Assembly: GCA_963604075.1 (NCBI GenBank)
Contig: CAVCPW010000127.1
Location: 1 to 13,655 of the forward strand
Source: Anthropogastromicrobium sp963604075
Lineage (GTDB): Bacteria > Bacillota > Clostridia > Lachnospirales > Lachnospiraceae
Direction of reading: 5' to 3'
Length of the DNA stretch: 13,655 bases
A program made the translations under genes and the position numbers. This document shows positions 6,389 through 13,655 of this stretch, piece after piece. Numbering within the stretch: position 1 is the stretch's first letter; every line of letters begins with the position of its first letter. Under the pieces are notes generated by a model. That model was not told where the DNA came from and did not search any database. It worked only from the letters and a program-made list of their open reading frames with translations.

Positions 6389-6442
6389 GAGCTAACAATC
6401 CCATCCTGCCCTCTTAGAAGTTGAATCTTCCTGCCAGTCAAG

Positions 6443-9340
6443 TTACAGCATAATAACCTCATCGAGTCCGCAGCCATCCATTTGCTCGACTCCGCCGACA
6501 ACGCAGATACCACTCTCCTTCATGACCTGCTCGATCGTTGCTGCCGTTTCTGTCAAATTTTCTGGTGTCGTCTCAAGAATCTGCTGCCAGCGTGTGCAAC
6601 GCTCCTTCCAGTCAATCTGTCTCCAGTAGAAGTTATCCGCAGCCTCTCCCTTCATTCTTGGTGTTTGAAGCGGTGACTGATCAGAAATGGTTCCTATGAT
6701 AAATCCTGTCAGGTCTGGACTTTGTGCAGCAAATTCTTTCAAGAAGTCGCTGCAATCGAGATACTTTTCGAGAGACTGCTCTGCGCTCGGATCACGGTAA
6801 GAATAACAGAAGAAGCCACCATTTACACGAACCACCATACCAGTTCCATAAGCACCTCCCTGAACACGAATTGCATTCCACAGATAGCTTAAGCTTACAA
6901 TTTTTGCTGCAACCTGCCATGAACCATTATAATTATCTGCTTTTCCGCCGCGTACTGCAAATGCAATATCAGCTGGAATAATAATTCCTTCCTTCTTGAC
7001 TCCCCACGGCTTAACACACGACACAGTTTCCTCTGGTACATTTATACCAGCCGGCAAAAGCTCCTGAAGGGTGTGAACGACTGTCTCCATGTAGGCATCG
7101 GTATTTCCAGTCAGACTGATCGTCATACTCTCCTTTGATACCGCACGCACATACAATTGGGTCAACTCATTTTGCAGACTGCTCCAGTTCCAGTTTTCTT
7201 CCTGTGCCTTTAACCACTGATAGAACGTGATACCACCGGTACACTCTGAAATCACTCCACCTACACTTGTCTGTGCAGATACGCGTCCAAGTGCTGCGGC
7301 ATGGCCACTCATAATAACCGACTGGAAGCTTCCCATCTTGATCTGGCGTACAAGATCAAGAACTTCCTTCTCAGAAGTAGCTGCATCAAATCTTGTCTGT
7401 GTCAGAATTTCTGCCGCCAGACGGACTGCCTGCTCTGCGTTTGCCTCAAGTGTGCTGAATGAAGCACAAAGTTTTACTGTGCAGCGGCTGTTATCATCTT
7501 TGATGCTGAATGTGTTCAAATAGAATTGCATGTTACCGCACAGAAGGCGCAAACGATTGTTTAACTGCTCAACACTTGAATGTGTAGTTTCCAGATTGCC
7601 AAGCAGCCTGCACAAAAGGCCAACTGCCGGAAATTCTGCTTCGGTATAGTGATTTGCGTCAAAATATAGCGTAATATAAGCGATTCCACTTGCATTAACA
7701 CGGTGTAACAGCACCTTCTGCCCCTCAAATGTAATCTCCTCGATTGGCTGCTCCTGCGGTGTGCGGCTTAAATCAGATAATTCAAGGTGTGGAAGCGTTG
7801 CCAGCTGCTCTGGTGTATCCTCACTTTCCTGCCATGCAAAAAGACGTTCCTGATTGGCAATAAGTTCTTCTCTTGTCTCATCGCTCCACATTGAAGATTC
7901 ATCTTCAAGACGTTTTGTCTCTTTTGCACGACGCGCTTCACCTGCTGTGTGAGATGGAATCATTGTCACCTTGCAGCGATGTGGATTCTCCAATAAAATT
8001 TCACGGATCAATTGTTCAAAATATCCGTCATTCATCTTCCCACGCAGATTTTCAAACAAATCTCCGATCTGAAGATTTGCCTCCGGTGCGCCACCATACA
8101 GCCAACTGTCTAATACCTGCATTCCAAGAACCAAACCCTGAGGATAACTGCCATAATCACGTTCTCTCATCTGGAACTCCATATTCGCCATGGATGCCTC
8201 AAGCTTTTCATGATCAAGACCATTATCCGCTAATGTCTGTAATGTGTCGAAAATGCGCATTTCAACCTTATTGCAATCCTCTTTCTTCACATTTTGCGCC
8301 TCAATCTTTACCCACGGATTAGCAACCGAATCCATTGCAGAGAGAAATACGGACTCTGCCAATCCCTCCGACAGTACAGCCTTGTTTAATGGTGCCTGAT
8401 TATTTCCGCAGAGCACATCGGAAAGGATTCGAATCGCAGTTAGCTTCTCACGATCTGCAAAGGTACCGATGACACGGCCCCAGGCCAGACGAATCTTTCC
8501 TTCTTCCTTCTCATCTGCACCAATCTCATATTCCACGCACTGTTCACATGCTGTAACAGCAGCCTGAAGTGCCGGCGGATCCATACGCTCTGTCTTCCCA
8601 AAACAGGATAGATACTCATCATTAATAATGCCAAGAATCGCATCAATATCCATTGCACCATCCAGATAAATATATGCATTGGATGGCGAATAAAATTTCT
8701 TATGGCTATCAACAAATTCCTCGTAGCTTAAATCCGGAATCTTTGCCGGATCTCCACCAGACACAAAACGATATGGTGTATCCGGAAACAGCGCTCGATT
8801 GATTGCAAGCTCCATCAACTCGTCTGCATCCACAAGAGCACCTTTCATCTCATTGAAAACAACGCCCTTATAGCTTACTTTTCCTTCATCGTCAAACTCA
8901 TAATGCCAGCCCTCCTGACAAAAAATTTCTGGCTTTGTGAGGACTGTCGGATAAAATACCGCATCAAGATATATACGCATCAGATTTACAAAATCTTTAT
9001 CGTTACGGCTTGCCACCGGGTAGAATGTCTTATCGGGAAATGTCATCGCATTCAAGAACGTATTCATAGAATTTTTCAAAAGCTCCACAAATGGCTCCTT
9101 GACCGGATAATTCTTTGAACCACATAAAACGGAATGTTCCAAAATATGGAATACACCCGTATCATTCCACGGCAATGTCTCAAAACTAATGCCAAAGACC
9201 TTATTTTCTTCTGCTCTGCTAAGCCACACTAACTCTAGCCCCGTCTTTTCATGCTTCATCTGATACATTACCGCATCCAGCTCTGGGAGCGGCACTTCTC
9301 TTTCGATTACAAATCCATGCACGGTATCATGTACTTTCAC
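6443..9340 (-). CDS. M16C-family zinc metalloprotease (insulinase/presequence-protease type)
   Basis: This 965-residue protein carries the inverted zinc motif H65-I-L-E68-H69, with E68 as catalytic base. The expected distal glutamate ligand is E164 in VFNEMKG. Further M16C hallmarks are LCGSKNYPVKEPF (73-84), MNTFLNAMTFPDKTFYP (92-108) and, in the C-terminal half, GGAYGTG plus YSYRDP, the R/Y pair that binds the peptide backbone. The length of about 970 residues in one chain fits the PreP/falcilysin subfamily, in which two halves clamp around short unfolded peptides. It has no signal peptide, so it should be cytosolic and degrade oligopeptides; the bacterial physiological substrate is not known. 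The start is a GTG, five to six nt after AAGGAGG. The gene lies about 105 bp downstream of the PAP2 gene and ends in its own terminator. Confidence 0.95.
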   Translation of the reverse strand: MKVHDTVHGFVIEREVPLPELDAVMYQMKHEKTGLELVWLSRAEENKVFGISFETLPWNDTGVFHILEHSVLCGSKNYPVKEPFVELLKNSMNTFLNAMTFPDKTFYPVASRNDKDFVNLMRIYLDAVFYPTVLTKPEIFCQEGWHYEFDDEGKVSYKGVVFNEMKGALVDADELMELAINRALFPDTPYRFVSGGDPAKIPDLSYEEFVDSHKKFYSPSNAYIYLDGAMDIDAILGIINDEYLSCFGKTERMDPPALQAAVTACEQCVEYEIGADEKEEGKIRLAWGRVIGTFADREKLTAIRILSDVLCGNNQAPLNKAVLSEGLAESVFLSAMDSVANPWVKIEAQNVKKEDCNKVEMRIFDTLQTLADNGLDHEKLEASMANMEFQMRERDYGSYPQGLVLGMQVLDSWLYGGAPEANLQIGDLFENLRGKMNDGYFEQLIREILLENPHRCKVTMIPSHTAGEARRAKETKRLEDESSMWSDETREELIANQERLFAWQESEDTPEQLATLPHLELSDLSRTPQEQPIEEITFEGQKVLLHRVNASGIAYITLYFDANHYTEAEFPAVGLLCRLLGNLETTHSSVEQLNNRLRLLCGNMQFYLNTFSIKDDNSRCTVKLCASFSTLEANAEQAVRLAAEILTQTRFDAATSEKEVLDLVRQIKMGSFQSVIMSGHAAALGRVSAQTSVGGVISECTGGITFYQWLKAQEENWNWSSLQNELTQLYVRAVSKESMTISLTGNTDAYMETVVHTLQELLPAGINVPEETVSCVKPWGVKKEGIIIPADIAFAVRGGKADNYNGSWQVAAKIVSLSYLWNAIRVQGGAYGTGMVVRVNGGFFCYSYRDPSAEQSLEKYLDCSDFLKEFAAQSPDLTGFIIGTISDQSPLQTPRMKGEAADNFYWRQIDWKERCTRWQQILETTPENLTETAATIEQVMKESGICVVGGVEQMDGCGLDEVIML

Positions 9341-9446
9341 AAAATCCTCCTTACTGTCTAATCAACACATTCATTATCATGTAAACGTTAGACCGTTCAC
9401 TTGCAACATATTAAAGCCATGCTGCTATGGCATTGGTTTACTACTG

Positions 9447-10004
9447 TTACTGATTAGTATTATACTTATTCCGATGGAAAATGGCAAGAATTTTCTGACT
9501 TCCCCGACATTTATATGCAATAACTGCCGATACAATGCCAAGAAGAATACCACCAAGAACATCCGTTGGATAATGTACATACAGATACATTCTCGAACAA
9601 GCAATCAGGCAGGCAAGCACTAGTGTTGATGGAAACAGCTTTTGTTCCTTAGACAGATACAGTGCAGTCGCCACTGCAAAGGATGCCGCTGTATGTCCGG
9701 ACGGAAACGAAAAATCATCAGGCTTTGCAATCAGCAGCTGCACTGACGTATTTACATCAAATGGGCGAATTCTATGAAAAATATTTTTCAAGATGACATT
9801 GCAAAGCAACGCATCTATGATAAGTGCCGCTGCAACGATGATTCCACTTTTTCTCGTCTTTGGAATTATAAGCAAAATAGCTGCTAATACAATCCAAATG
9901 ATTCCCGCATTTCCCAGTTTAGTGATAAAACACATCAGCATGTCAACTATCGGTGTGTGGATAGTTTGAAGCCAGTCCAATATCTTAAGTTCCATTCCTG
10001 TCAT
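9447..10004 (-). CDS. PAP2-family membrane phosphatase (undecaprenyl-diphosphatase/BcrC-like)
   Basis: The 185-residue protein has five to six hydrophobic segments and the full PAP2 acid-phosphatase signature: K73-x6-R80-P81, P101-S-G-H104 and S137-R-x5-H144-x3-D148. H104 and H144 are the expected nucleophile and acid/base. Small single-domain PAP2 proteins of this kind in Firmicutes dephosphorylate undecaprenyl pyrophosphate or other lipid phosphates on the outer face of the membrane; which substrate applies here is not readable. The start is uncertain. The ATG at 10004 has AAGTGAG about 5 nt upstream, while an in-frame GTG at 10013 has almost no spacing from the nearest purine run, and an ATG at 9995 is also possible. 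The gene follows the tsf terminator; no strong promoter was found for it. Confidence 0.88.
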   Translation of the reverse strand: MTGMELKILDWLQTIHTPIVDMLMCFITKLGNAGIIWIVLAAILLIIPKTRKSGIIVAAALIIDALLCNVILKNIFHRIRPFDVNTSVQLLIAKPDDFSFPSGHTAASFAVATALYLSKEQKLFPSTLVLACLIACSRMYLYVHYPTDVLGGILLGIVSAVIAYKCRGSQKILAIFHRNKYNTNQ

Positions 10005-10051
10005 GTTGCTCACTTCTTTCTTTTATTCACTTTATCTTACTTTATTTTCTT

Positions 10052-10098
10052 AATAAAAGACCCTGAACTTCCCGCAATTGCGAAAAATTCAGGGTCTT
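10052..10098 (-). terminator. Intrinsic terminator of tsf
   Basis: AAGACCCTGAA (minus strand, 10098-10088) pairs perfectly over 11 bp with 10067-10057, and TTATT follows. The 20-nt loop contains the palindrome CGCAATTGCG. It lies about 45 bp after the tsf stop. Confidence 0.85.
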
Positions 10099-10143
10099 AG
10101 AACTCAATATTTATAAGATTGATTAATCATCCAATCATTATAC

Positions 10144-11082
10144 TTATGCGTTCATCTGCTTAGCAACCTCTGCTGCAAAATCCTCTTCCTTCTTCTCCAT
10201 GCCTTCGCCGGTCTCGAAACGAACGAACTTCTTAACAGTGATCTTTGCATTGTTCTCCTTAGCAACCTGAGCAACGTACGCACTTACGGACTGCTTTCCG
10301 TCCTCTGCCTTTACGTAGGTCTGATCCATCAGACAGATCTCCTTCAGCTCCTTATTGATACGTCCGTTGATCATGCCCTCGATAACCTTCTGAGGCTTCT
10401 GGGACTCCTTCGGATCGTTCATGATCTGAGCCATCAGGATTTCCTTCTCTCTTGCAAGATACTCAGCGTCAACCTCTGCTCTGGTGGTATACTGTGGCTT
10501 TAAAGCTGCTGCCTGCATAGCAACATTCTTTGCCATTTCCTTAACTGCATCATTTACAACATCAGTCTCAACGTCTACTAAAACGCCGATCTTTCCGCCT
10601 GCATGGATATAGGAAACAACAACACCGTTCTCCTCAGAAACCTTTGCGAAACGACGGATGTTCATGTTCTCACCGATGATGGAGATCATGGAGGACAGCT
10701 TCTCCTTAACGGTCATGGTCGGGTCTAATGCCCACTTCTCAGCCATGAATCCCTCGATATCCTCTGCCGGAGTGTTTACTGCCTGAGCAGCAACCTCTGC
10801 AACGTAGGTCTGGAACTTCTCATTCTTTGCGACGAAGTCAGTCTCAGCATTAACCTCAACTACAACTGCGTGCTTCTCATCCTCAGAGATGCAAGTAGCA
10901 ACAATACCCTCAGCTGCGATACGTCCAGCCTTCTTCTGAGCACCAGCTAATCCCTTCTCACGCAGGAAATCTACAGCCTTGTCCATATCTCCCTCGGTAG
11001 CAGTCAGTGCCTTCTTGCAGTCCATCATACCTGCGCCGGTCATCTCACGCAGCTCTTTTACCATACTTGCTGTAATAGCCAT
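10144..11082 (-). CDS. tsf: Translation elongation factor Ts
   Basis: EF-Ts is the guanine-nucleotide exchange factor that releases GDP from EF-Tu during protein synthesis. The N-terminal UBA-like domain carries the conserved block LREMTGAGMMDCKKAL (residues 11-26), and TDFVAKN (81-87) is the core motif that contacts the EF-Tu G domain. At 312 residues it is full length and slightly longer than the usual 290-300, of the single-core-repeat bacterial type with a coiled segment before the C terminus. GGAGGA lies about 8 nt before the ATG. It follows rpsB on the same strand, as in most bacteria, but a strong terminator separates the two. Identification is secure. Confidence 0.98.
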   Translation of the reverse strand: MAITASMVKELREMTGAGMMDCKKALTATEGDMDKAVDFLREKGLAGAQKKAGRIAAEGIVATCISEDEKHAVVVEVNAETDFVAKNEKFQTYVAEVAAQAVNTPAEDIEGFMAEKWALDPTMTVKEKLSSMISIIGENMNIRRFAKVSEENGVVVSYIHAGGKIGVLVDVETDVVNDAVKEMAKNVAMQAAALKPQYTTRAEVDAEYLAREKEILMAQIMNDPKESQKPQKVIEGMINGRINKELKEICLMDQTYVKAEDGKQSVSAYVAQVAKENNAKITVKKFVRFETGEGMEKKEEDFAAEVAKQMNA

Positions 11083-11130
11083 CTTAATCTTCCTCCAAAT
11101 AGTTGTGTACAGTATTGATACTTCACTTAA

Positions 11131-11184
11131 TTAAAAAATAATAACGATTCAGAAGCCGCAGTCTGCCGTCTCTGAATCGTTATT
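11131..11184 (-). terminator. Intrinsic terminator between rpsB and tsf
   Basis: AATAACGATTCAGA (minus strand, 11184-11171 read as its complement arm) pairs perfectly over 14 bp with 11153-11140, around a 17-nt loop. ATTTTTTAATT follows. It starts about 10 bp after the rpsB stop and ends about 50 bp before tsf, so it should lower tsf expression relative to rpsB. Confidence 0.85.
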
Positions 11185-11194
11185 TCCAACTTGA

Positions 11195-11983
11195 TTACTC
11201 AGCGTCAGCTACTACGGTCTCGATATCAGCTGCTGCATCGGTAGTATCAGCTGCCAGCATCTCCTCGCCAACCTGTGCAACCTCATCAACTTCCTCAGCC
11301 TCGCCCTGCTTAGCCTCGATAACAGCGTCTGCCATCTTGGAAGCGATCAGCTTTACGGCTCTGATAGCATCATCGTTACCCGGGATTACATAATCCAGCT
11401 CTTCCGGATCACAGTTAGTATCAGCGATACCGATCAGCGGAATACCCAGAGTATGAGCTTCCTGAACACAGATCTTCTCCTTCTTCGGGTCAACTACAAA
11501 GATAGCGTCCGGGATACCTGGCATATCCTTGATACCGCCAAGGTTTTTCTCAAGCTTCTCCCACTCCTTCTTAAGCTCGATAACTTCCTTCTTTGGCAGT
11601 ACATCAAAAGTACCGTCCTCAGACATGGTCTCGATCTGACGAAGACGAGCGATTCTGCTCTGGATGGTCTTGAAGTTGGTCAGCATACCACCAAGCCATC
11701 TCTGGTTTACATAGTACATACCACATCTCTGTGCCTCAGTTGCTACTGCATCCTGTGCCTGCTTCTTAGTTCCTACGAAAAGGATGTTTCCACCCTCTGC
11801 AGCAATGTCGAAAATAGCCTTGTAAGCCTCATCAACCTTGCCTACAGACTTCTGCAGGTCGATAATGTAGATACCGTTTCTCTCGGTGTAGATGTATGGA
11901 GCCATCTTAGGATTCCATCTTCTGGTCTGATGTCCGAAATGAACACCGGCTTCAAGCAGCTGCTTCATAGAAATAACGCTCAT
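11195..11983 (-). CDS. rpsB: 30S ribosomal protein S2
   Basis: This 262-residue protein is recognised from SMKQLLEAGVHFGHQTRRWN near the N terminus, then YIIDLQKSV, FVGTKKQAQ and YVNQRWLGGMLTNF, and later PDAIFVVDPKKE and IPLIGIADTNCDPE, all standard S2 blocks. S2 joins the small ribosomal subunit late, near the S1/mRNA exit region. The final 34 residues form an acidic, alanine-rich tail that exceeds the roughly 245-residue core of Bacillus-type S2. The ribosome site AAAGGAGAG precedes the ATG. It has its own strong promoter and a structured leader. Codon use is strongly biased to AAG for lysine and CTG/CTT for leucine, as expected of a highly expressed gene. Confidence 0.98.
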   Translation of the reverse strand: MSVISMKQLLEAGVHFGHQTRRWNPKMAPYIYTERNGIYIIDLQKSVGKVDEAYKAIFDIAAEGGNILFVGTKKQAQDAVATEAQRCGMYYVNQRWLGGMLTNFKTIQSRIARLRQIETMSEDGTFDVLPKKEVIELKKEWEKLEKNLGGIKDMPGIPDAIFVVDPKKEKICVQEAHTLGIPLIGIADTNCDPEELDYVIPGNDDAIRAVKLIASKMADAVIEAKQGEAEEVDEVAQVGEEMLAADTTDAAADIETVVADAE

Positions 11984-12082
11984 GTTTTTACTCTCCTTTG
12001 GTTTGTCTTCCGTATGCCATACGTACAGGTAACTGCAAACGCAGCACCAAGCCTGCCAACCGCATACGTGATTATTTTAAGC
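11984..12082 (-). ncRNA. Structured 5' leader of rpsB (candidate S2 autoregulatory RNA)
   Basis: The leader of about 100 nt between the promoter and the rpsB start folds into nested stems on the minus strand. The outer stem is CGTATGC (12068-12062) with GCATACG (12017-12011). Inside it, CAGG pairs with CCTG, and the tip is CTGC-GTTT-GCAG. An extra copy of CGTATG directly before the distal outer arm offers an alternative pairing. Ribosomal-protein leaders of this sort often bind the product of their own operon. Whether S2 binds here is inference. Confidence 0.5.
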
Positions 12083-12088
12083 CCCACA

Positions 12089-12117
12089 ATCATATCATGG
12101 AAAAAATACAATTGCAA
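12089..12117 (-). promoter_or_regulatory. Promoter of rpsB
   Basis: TTGCAA (12112-12117), a 17-bp spacer and TATGAT (12089-12094) on the minus strand, preceded by a long A-rich tract (about 12120-12147) that resembles an UP element. This fits a highly transcribed ribosomal gene. Confidence 0.88.
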
Positions 12118-12196
12118 GGCTTTTTTTATTTTTTTTAAATTTTTTCGCTATAAGCTTTACTGTTCATAGGTGATATCACGAAAACATACAACAACT

Positions 12197-12239
12197 ATAA
12201 ATCCAACATAAATTCATGTACGCACGTGAACGGATTTAT
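12197..12239 (-). other. Inverted repeat over the codY stop codon
   Basis: ATAAATCC (minus strand, 12239-12232) pairs with GGATTTAT (12204-12197) over 8 bp around a 27-nt loop that can form smaller internal stems. No T-run follows, so it is not a standard terminator, but it is the only 3' structure seen between codY and the rpsB promoter. Confidence 0.35.
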
Positions 12240-13045
12240 GCGTTGGCAGTTGGAGCCGCATTTGAACTGCCTGTGCCAACTTTTACCTTTGCTAACTCAT
12301 CAAATACAACGTCGTTTAAAACCTTAATATAAGTACCCTTCATACCGGAAGATCTGGATTCGATAACACCTGCGCTCTCAAACTTACGAAGTGCATTAAC
12401 GATCACGGATCTGGTGATACCGATGCGGTCTGCAATTTTACTTGCGACAAGTACGCCCTCGTTTCCATCTAACTCGCGGAAGATGTGAACGATTGCTTCA
12501 AGCTCGGAGTAGCTAAGTGTGCTGATCGCGGATTTTACGATCTGTTTCTTTCTATTCTCCTCTGCACTCTCCTCATTTACAGAACGAAGCATTTCAAGCC
12601 CAACTACAGTAGTGCCATACTCACTTAAGATAATGTCATCAATACCATATCCGGTGTGTTCTCTGTAGATAAACAGAGTACCAAGACGTTCTCCTGCTAT
12701 CTCGATTGGAGTTACAATCGCCTGATACTTGTCACCGTTCTCCTGAGAAAATCCGAGAGTAGCCAGATTGACATTCTCTTTTGTGGAAAGAACACTTAAC
12801 AGACGCTCATTGAGCATATGATCTGCAAAAGAACCGATGGTATTTTCCATCAGCTCATTAATCACATCGACATCCTTCCAAACGCTGAAGCCTAAAACCT
12901 TGCCTTTCTTGCTGAGAACCAGAATATTGGACTCTAGAATCTCGCTCAGCACCTCGCAGATATCGTTGAAGACAACTTTACTGGTATTATTGTTATGCAA
13001 AAGTTTATTGATTTTTCTTGTTTTATCCAGCAACTGCACGCTCAT
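12236..13045 (-). CDS. codY: GTP-sensing global transcriptional repressor CodY
   Basis: CodY senses GTP and branched-chain amino acids and represses nitrogen, amino acid and stationary-phase genes in nutrient-rich Firmicutes. The N-terminal GAF domain covers about residues 1-155. After a helical linker, the DNA-binding winged helix-turn-helix contains ASKIADRIGITRSVIVNALR (201-220), nearly the Bacillus sequence, followed by FESAGVIESRSSGMKGTYIK. The start is the ATG at 13045, eight nt after GGAGG; the frame extends upstream only through an implausible TTG that is part of the ribosome site. The protein has 269 residues, with a low-complexity S/N/A/P/T tail of about a dozen residues. It lies directly downstream of topA with its own promoter. 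No good CodY box (AATTTTCWGAAAATT) was found in the gap, so autoregulation is not shown. Confidence 0.98.
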   Translation of the reverse strand: MSVQLLDKTRKINKLLHNNNTSKVVFNDICEVLSEILESNILVLSKKGKVLGFSVWKDVDVINELMENTIGSFADHMLNERLLSVLSTKENVNLATLGFSQENGDKYQAIVTPIEIAGERLGTLFIYREHTGYGIDDIILSEYGTTVVGLEMLRSVNEESAEENRKKQIVKSAISTLSYSELEAIVHIFRELDGNEGVLVASKIADRIGITRSVIVNALRKFESAGVIESRSSGMKGTYIKVLNDVVFDELAKVKVGTGSSNAAPTANA

Positions 13046-13081
13046 ATTGGGTTCCTCCAATGCAATTTATTCTTTTACAGT

Positions 13082-13110
13082 AGCATATCACAAAATGAAT
13101 AATTTTACAA
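13082..13110 (-). promoter_or_regulatory. Promoter of codY
   Basis: TTGTAA (13105-13110), a 17-bp spacer and TATGCT (13082-13087) on the minus strand in the 83-bp gap behind topA, about 37 bp before the codY start. No terminator separates topA from codY, so read-through from topA is also likely. Confidence 0.7.
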
Positions 13111-13128
13111 GAATATTTCGCAGTTTTG

Positions 13129-13655
13129 TCAGATTTTTCCGTCAGGCTTTGCAATATAGCCACACGCAGCATCACAACAGCACTCTCGATTACCCTTTTT
13201 AATCATATATGCTCCACACTTTGGGCAAATGCCGCCAGTCGGACGGTTCCAGGACATGAAATCACAGTCCGGCGCGTCTTCGCAACCATAATAGATACGA
13301 CCTTTTTTTGTCTTACGGATGACAAGCTCCTTACCACACTTTGGGCAGGCCACGCCGATCTTTTCCAGATACGGCTTTGTATTTCGACAATCCGGAAAAC
13401 CCGGACATGCCAAAAACTTTCCATGCGGACCATACTTGATCACCATCTGTCTGCCGCACAGCTCACAGTACTCATCCGATAGCTGATCTTCGATTTTGAC
13501 ACTCTCGAGCTCTCGGTTAGCAGCCTCAACTGCCTCATGCAGATCAGGATAAAAGTTTCGCACTATGCTCTTCCACTCTACCATACCTTCTCCGACCATA
13601 TCGAGTAACGACTCCATATTGGCTGTAAACTCTGCATCAACGATAGTCGGGAAAG
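13129..13655 (-). CDS. topA: DNA topoisomerase I, C-terminal part (5' end beyond window)
   Basis: The frame is open to the right edge and reads VDAEFTANMESLLDMVGEG, the end of the topoisomerase IA core domain. Three four-cysteine zinc ribbons follow: CELC...CPGFPDC, CPKC...CEDAPDC and CPKC...CCCDAAC. This C-terminal arrangement is that of type IA DNA topoisomerase I, which relaxes negative supercoils using a tyrosine nucleophile located in the missing upstream part. About 175 of an expected 690 residues are present. The third ribbon has an additional adjacent cysteine pair (CCC). The TGA stop lies 84 bp before the codY start. topA directly before codY is the usual order in Lachnospiraceae and relatives. 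Confidence 0.97.
   Translation of the reverse strand, partial: FPTIVDAEFTANMESLLDMVGEGMVEWKSIVRNFYPDLHEAVEAANRELESVKIEDQLSDEYCELCGRQMVIKYGPHGKFLACPGFPDCRNTKPYLEKIGVACPKCGKELVIRKTKKGRIYYGCEDAPDCDFMSWNRPTGGICPKCGAYMIKKGNRECCCDAACGYIAKPDGKI

Noticed and set aside
7873..8322. 149-codon plus-strand frame opposite the M16C gene
   Set aside because: Antisense shadow, no ribosome site or recognisable motif.
9341..9446. Promoter for the M16C gene (TTGCAA-N17-TACATG or GATAAT)
   Set aside because: Boxes fit the spacing rules poorly; read-through from the PAP2 gene is equally likely.
11453..12169. 238-codon plus-strand frame opposite rpsB
   Set aside because: It is antisense to a conserved ribosomal gene, has no ribosome site, and its composition is that of a reverse-strand shadow.
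13046..13060. TTG start for CodY adding five residues
   Set aside because: The TTG overlaps the GGAGG ribosome site that serves the ATG at 13045.
13088..13118. Possible CodY box (AATTTT...AATATT) upstream of codY
   Set aside because: Aligned with AATTTTCWGAAAATT it has about five mismatches in 15, no better than expected in AT-rich DNA.

Overview
The window looks like chromosomal DNA of a low-to-moderate GC, Gram-positive anaerobe of the Clostridia, most likely Lachnospiraceae. The evidence is the order topA - codY - rpsB - tsf, a CodY whose helix-turn-helix is very close to the Firmicutes consensus, strong AGGAGG-type ribosome binding sites, TTGaca-N17-TAtaaT promoters, a UPF0291 (DUF896) protein, and an aldo/keto reductase with a C-terminal 4Fe-4S module. 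No phage, IS element, integrase or CRISPR array is visible.

Right half (about 6440-13655, all on the minus strand): housekeeping genes. The C-terminal zinc-finger part of DNA topoisomerase I (topA) enters from the right edge. It is followed by codY, the GTP/branched-chain amino acid sensing global regulator, with its own promoter. Next come rpsB (ribosomal protein S2), with a strong promoter and a folded 5' leader, and tsf (elongation factor Ts). rpsB and tsf are separated by a clear intrinsic terminator, so tsf depends on read-through or on a promoter I could not identify. Then follow a PAP2-family membrane phosphatase and a large M16C metalloprotease of the PreP/falcilysin type. The protease gene ends in an intrinsic terminator that overlaps a second, competing hairpin.

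Centre (about 4380-6440): a solitary tRNA-Glu(CUC) gene with a perfect promoter and terminator, then a two-gene unit. The first gene encodes a secreted, free-standing ComEC-type metallo-beta-lactamase domain protein with an SH3b domain, a P/T/Q-rich repeat linker and a C-terminal cysteine module. Its stop codon overlaps the start of an SLC13/ArsB-NhaD-like permease.

Left part (1-4380): the permease is convergent with a short plus-strand pair, a TolB-like beta-propeller protein and a small cysteine-rich putative metal-binding protein. A 21-bp hairpin lies between the two groups. Further left, diverging from the propeller gene, are the small UPF0291 gene and the ferredoxin-type aldo/keto reductase, which runs off the left edge.

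I see no convincing evidence for a wholly new multi-gene system. The observations most worth following up are the rpsB leader RNA and the rpsB/tsf terminator, the overlapping hairpins behind the M16C gene, the free-standing ComEC-like protein coupled to a permease, and the orphan propeller protein.
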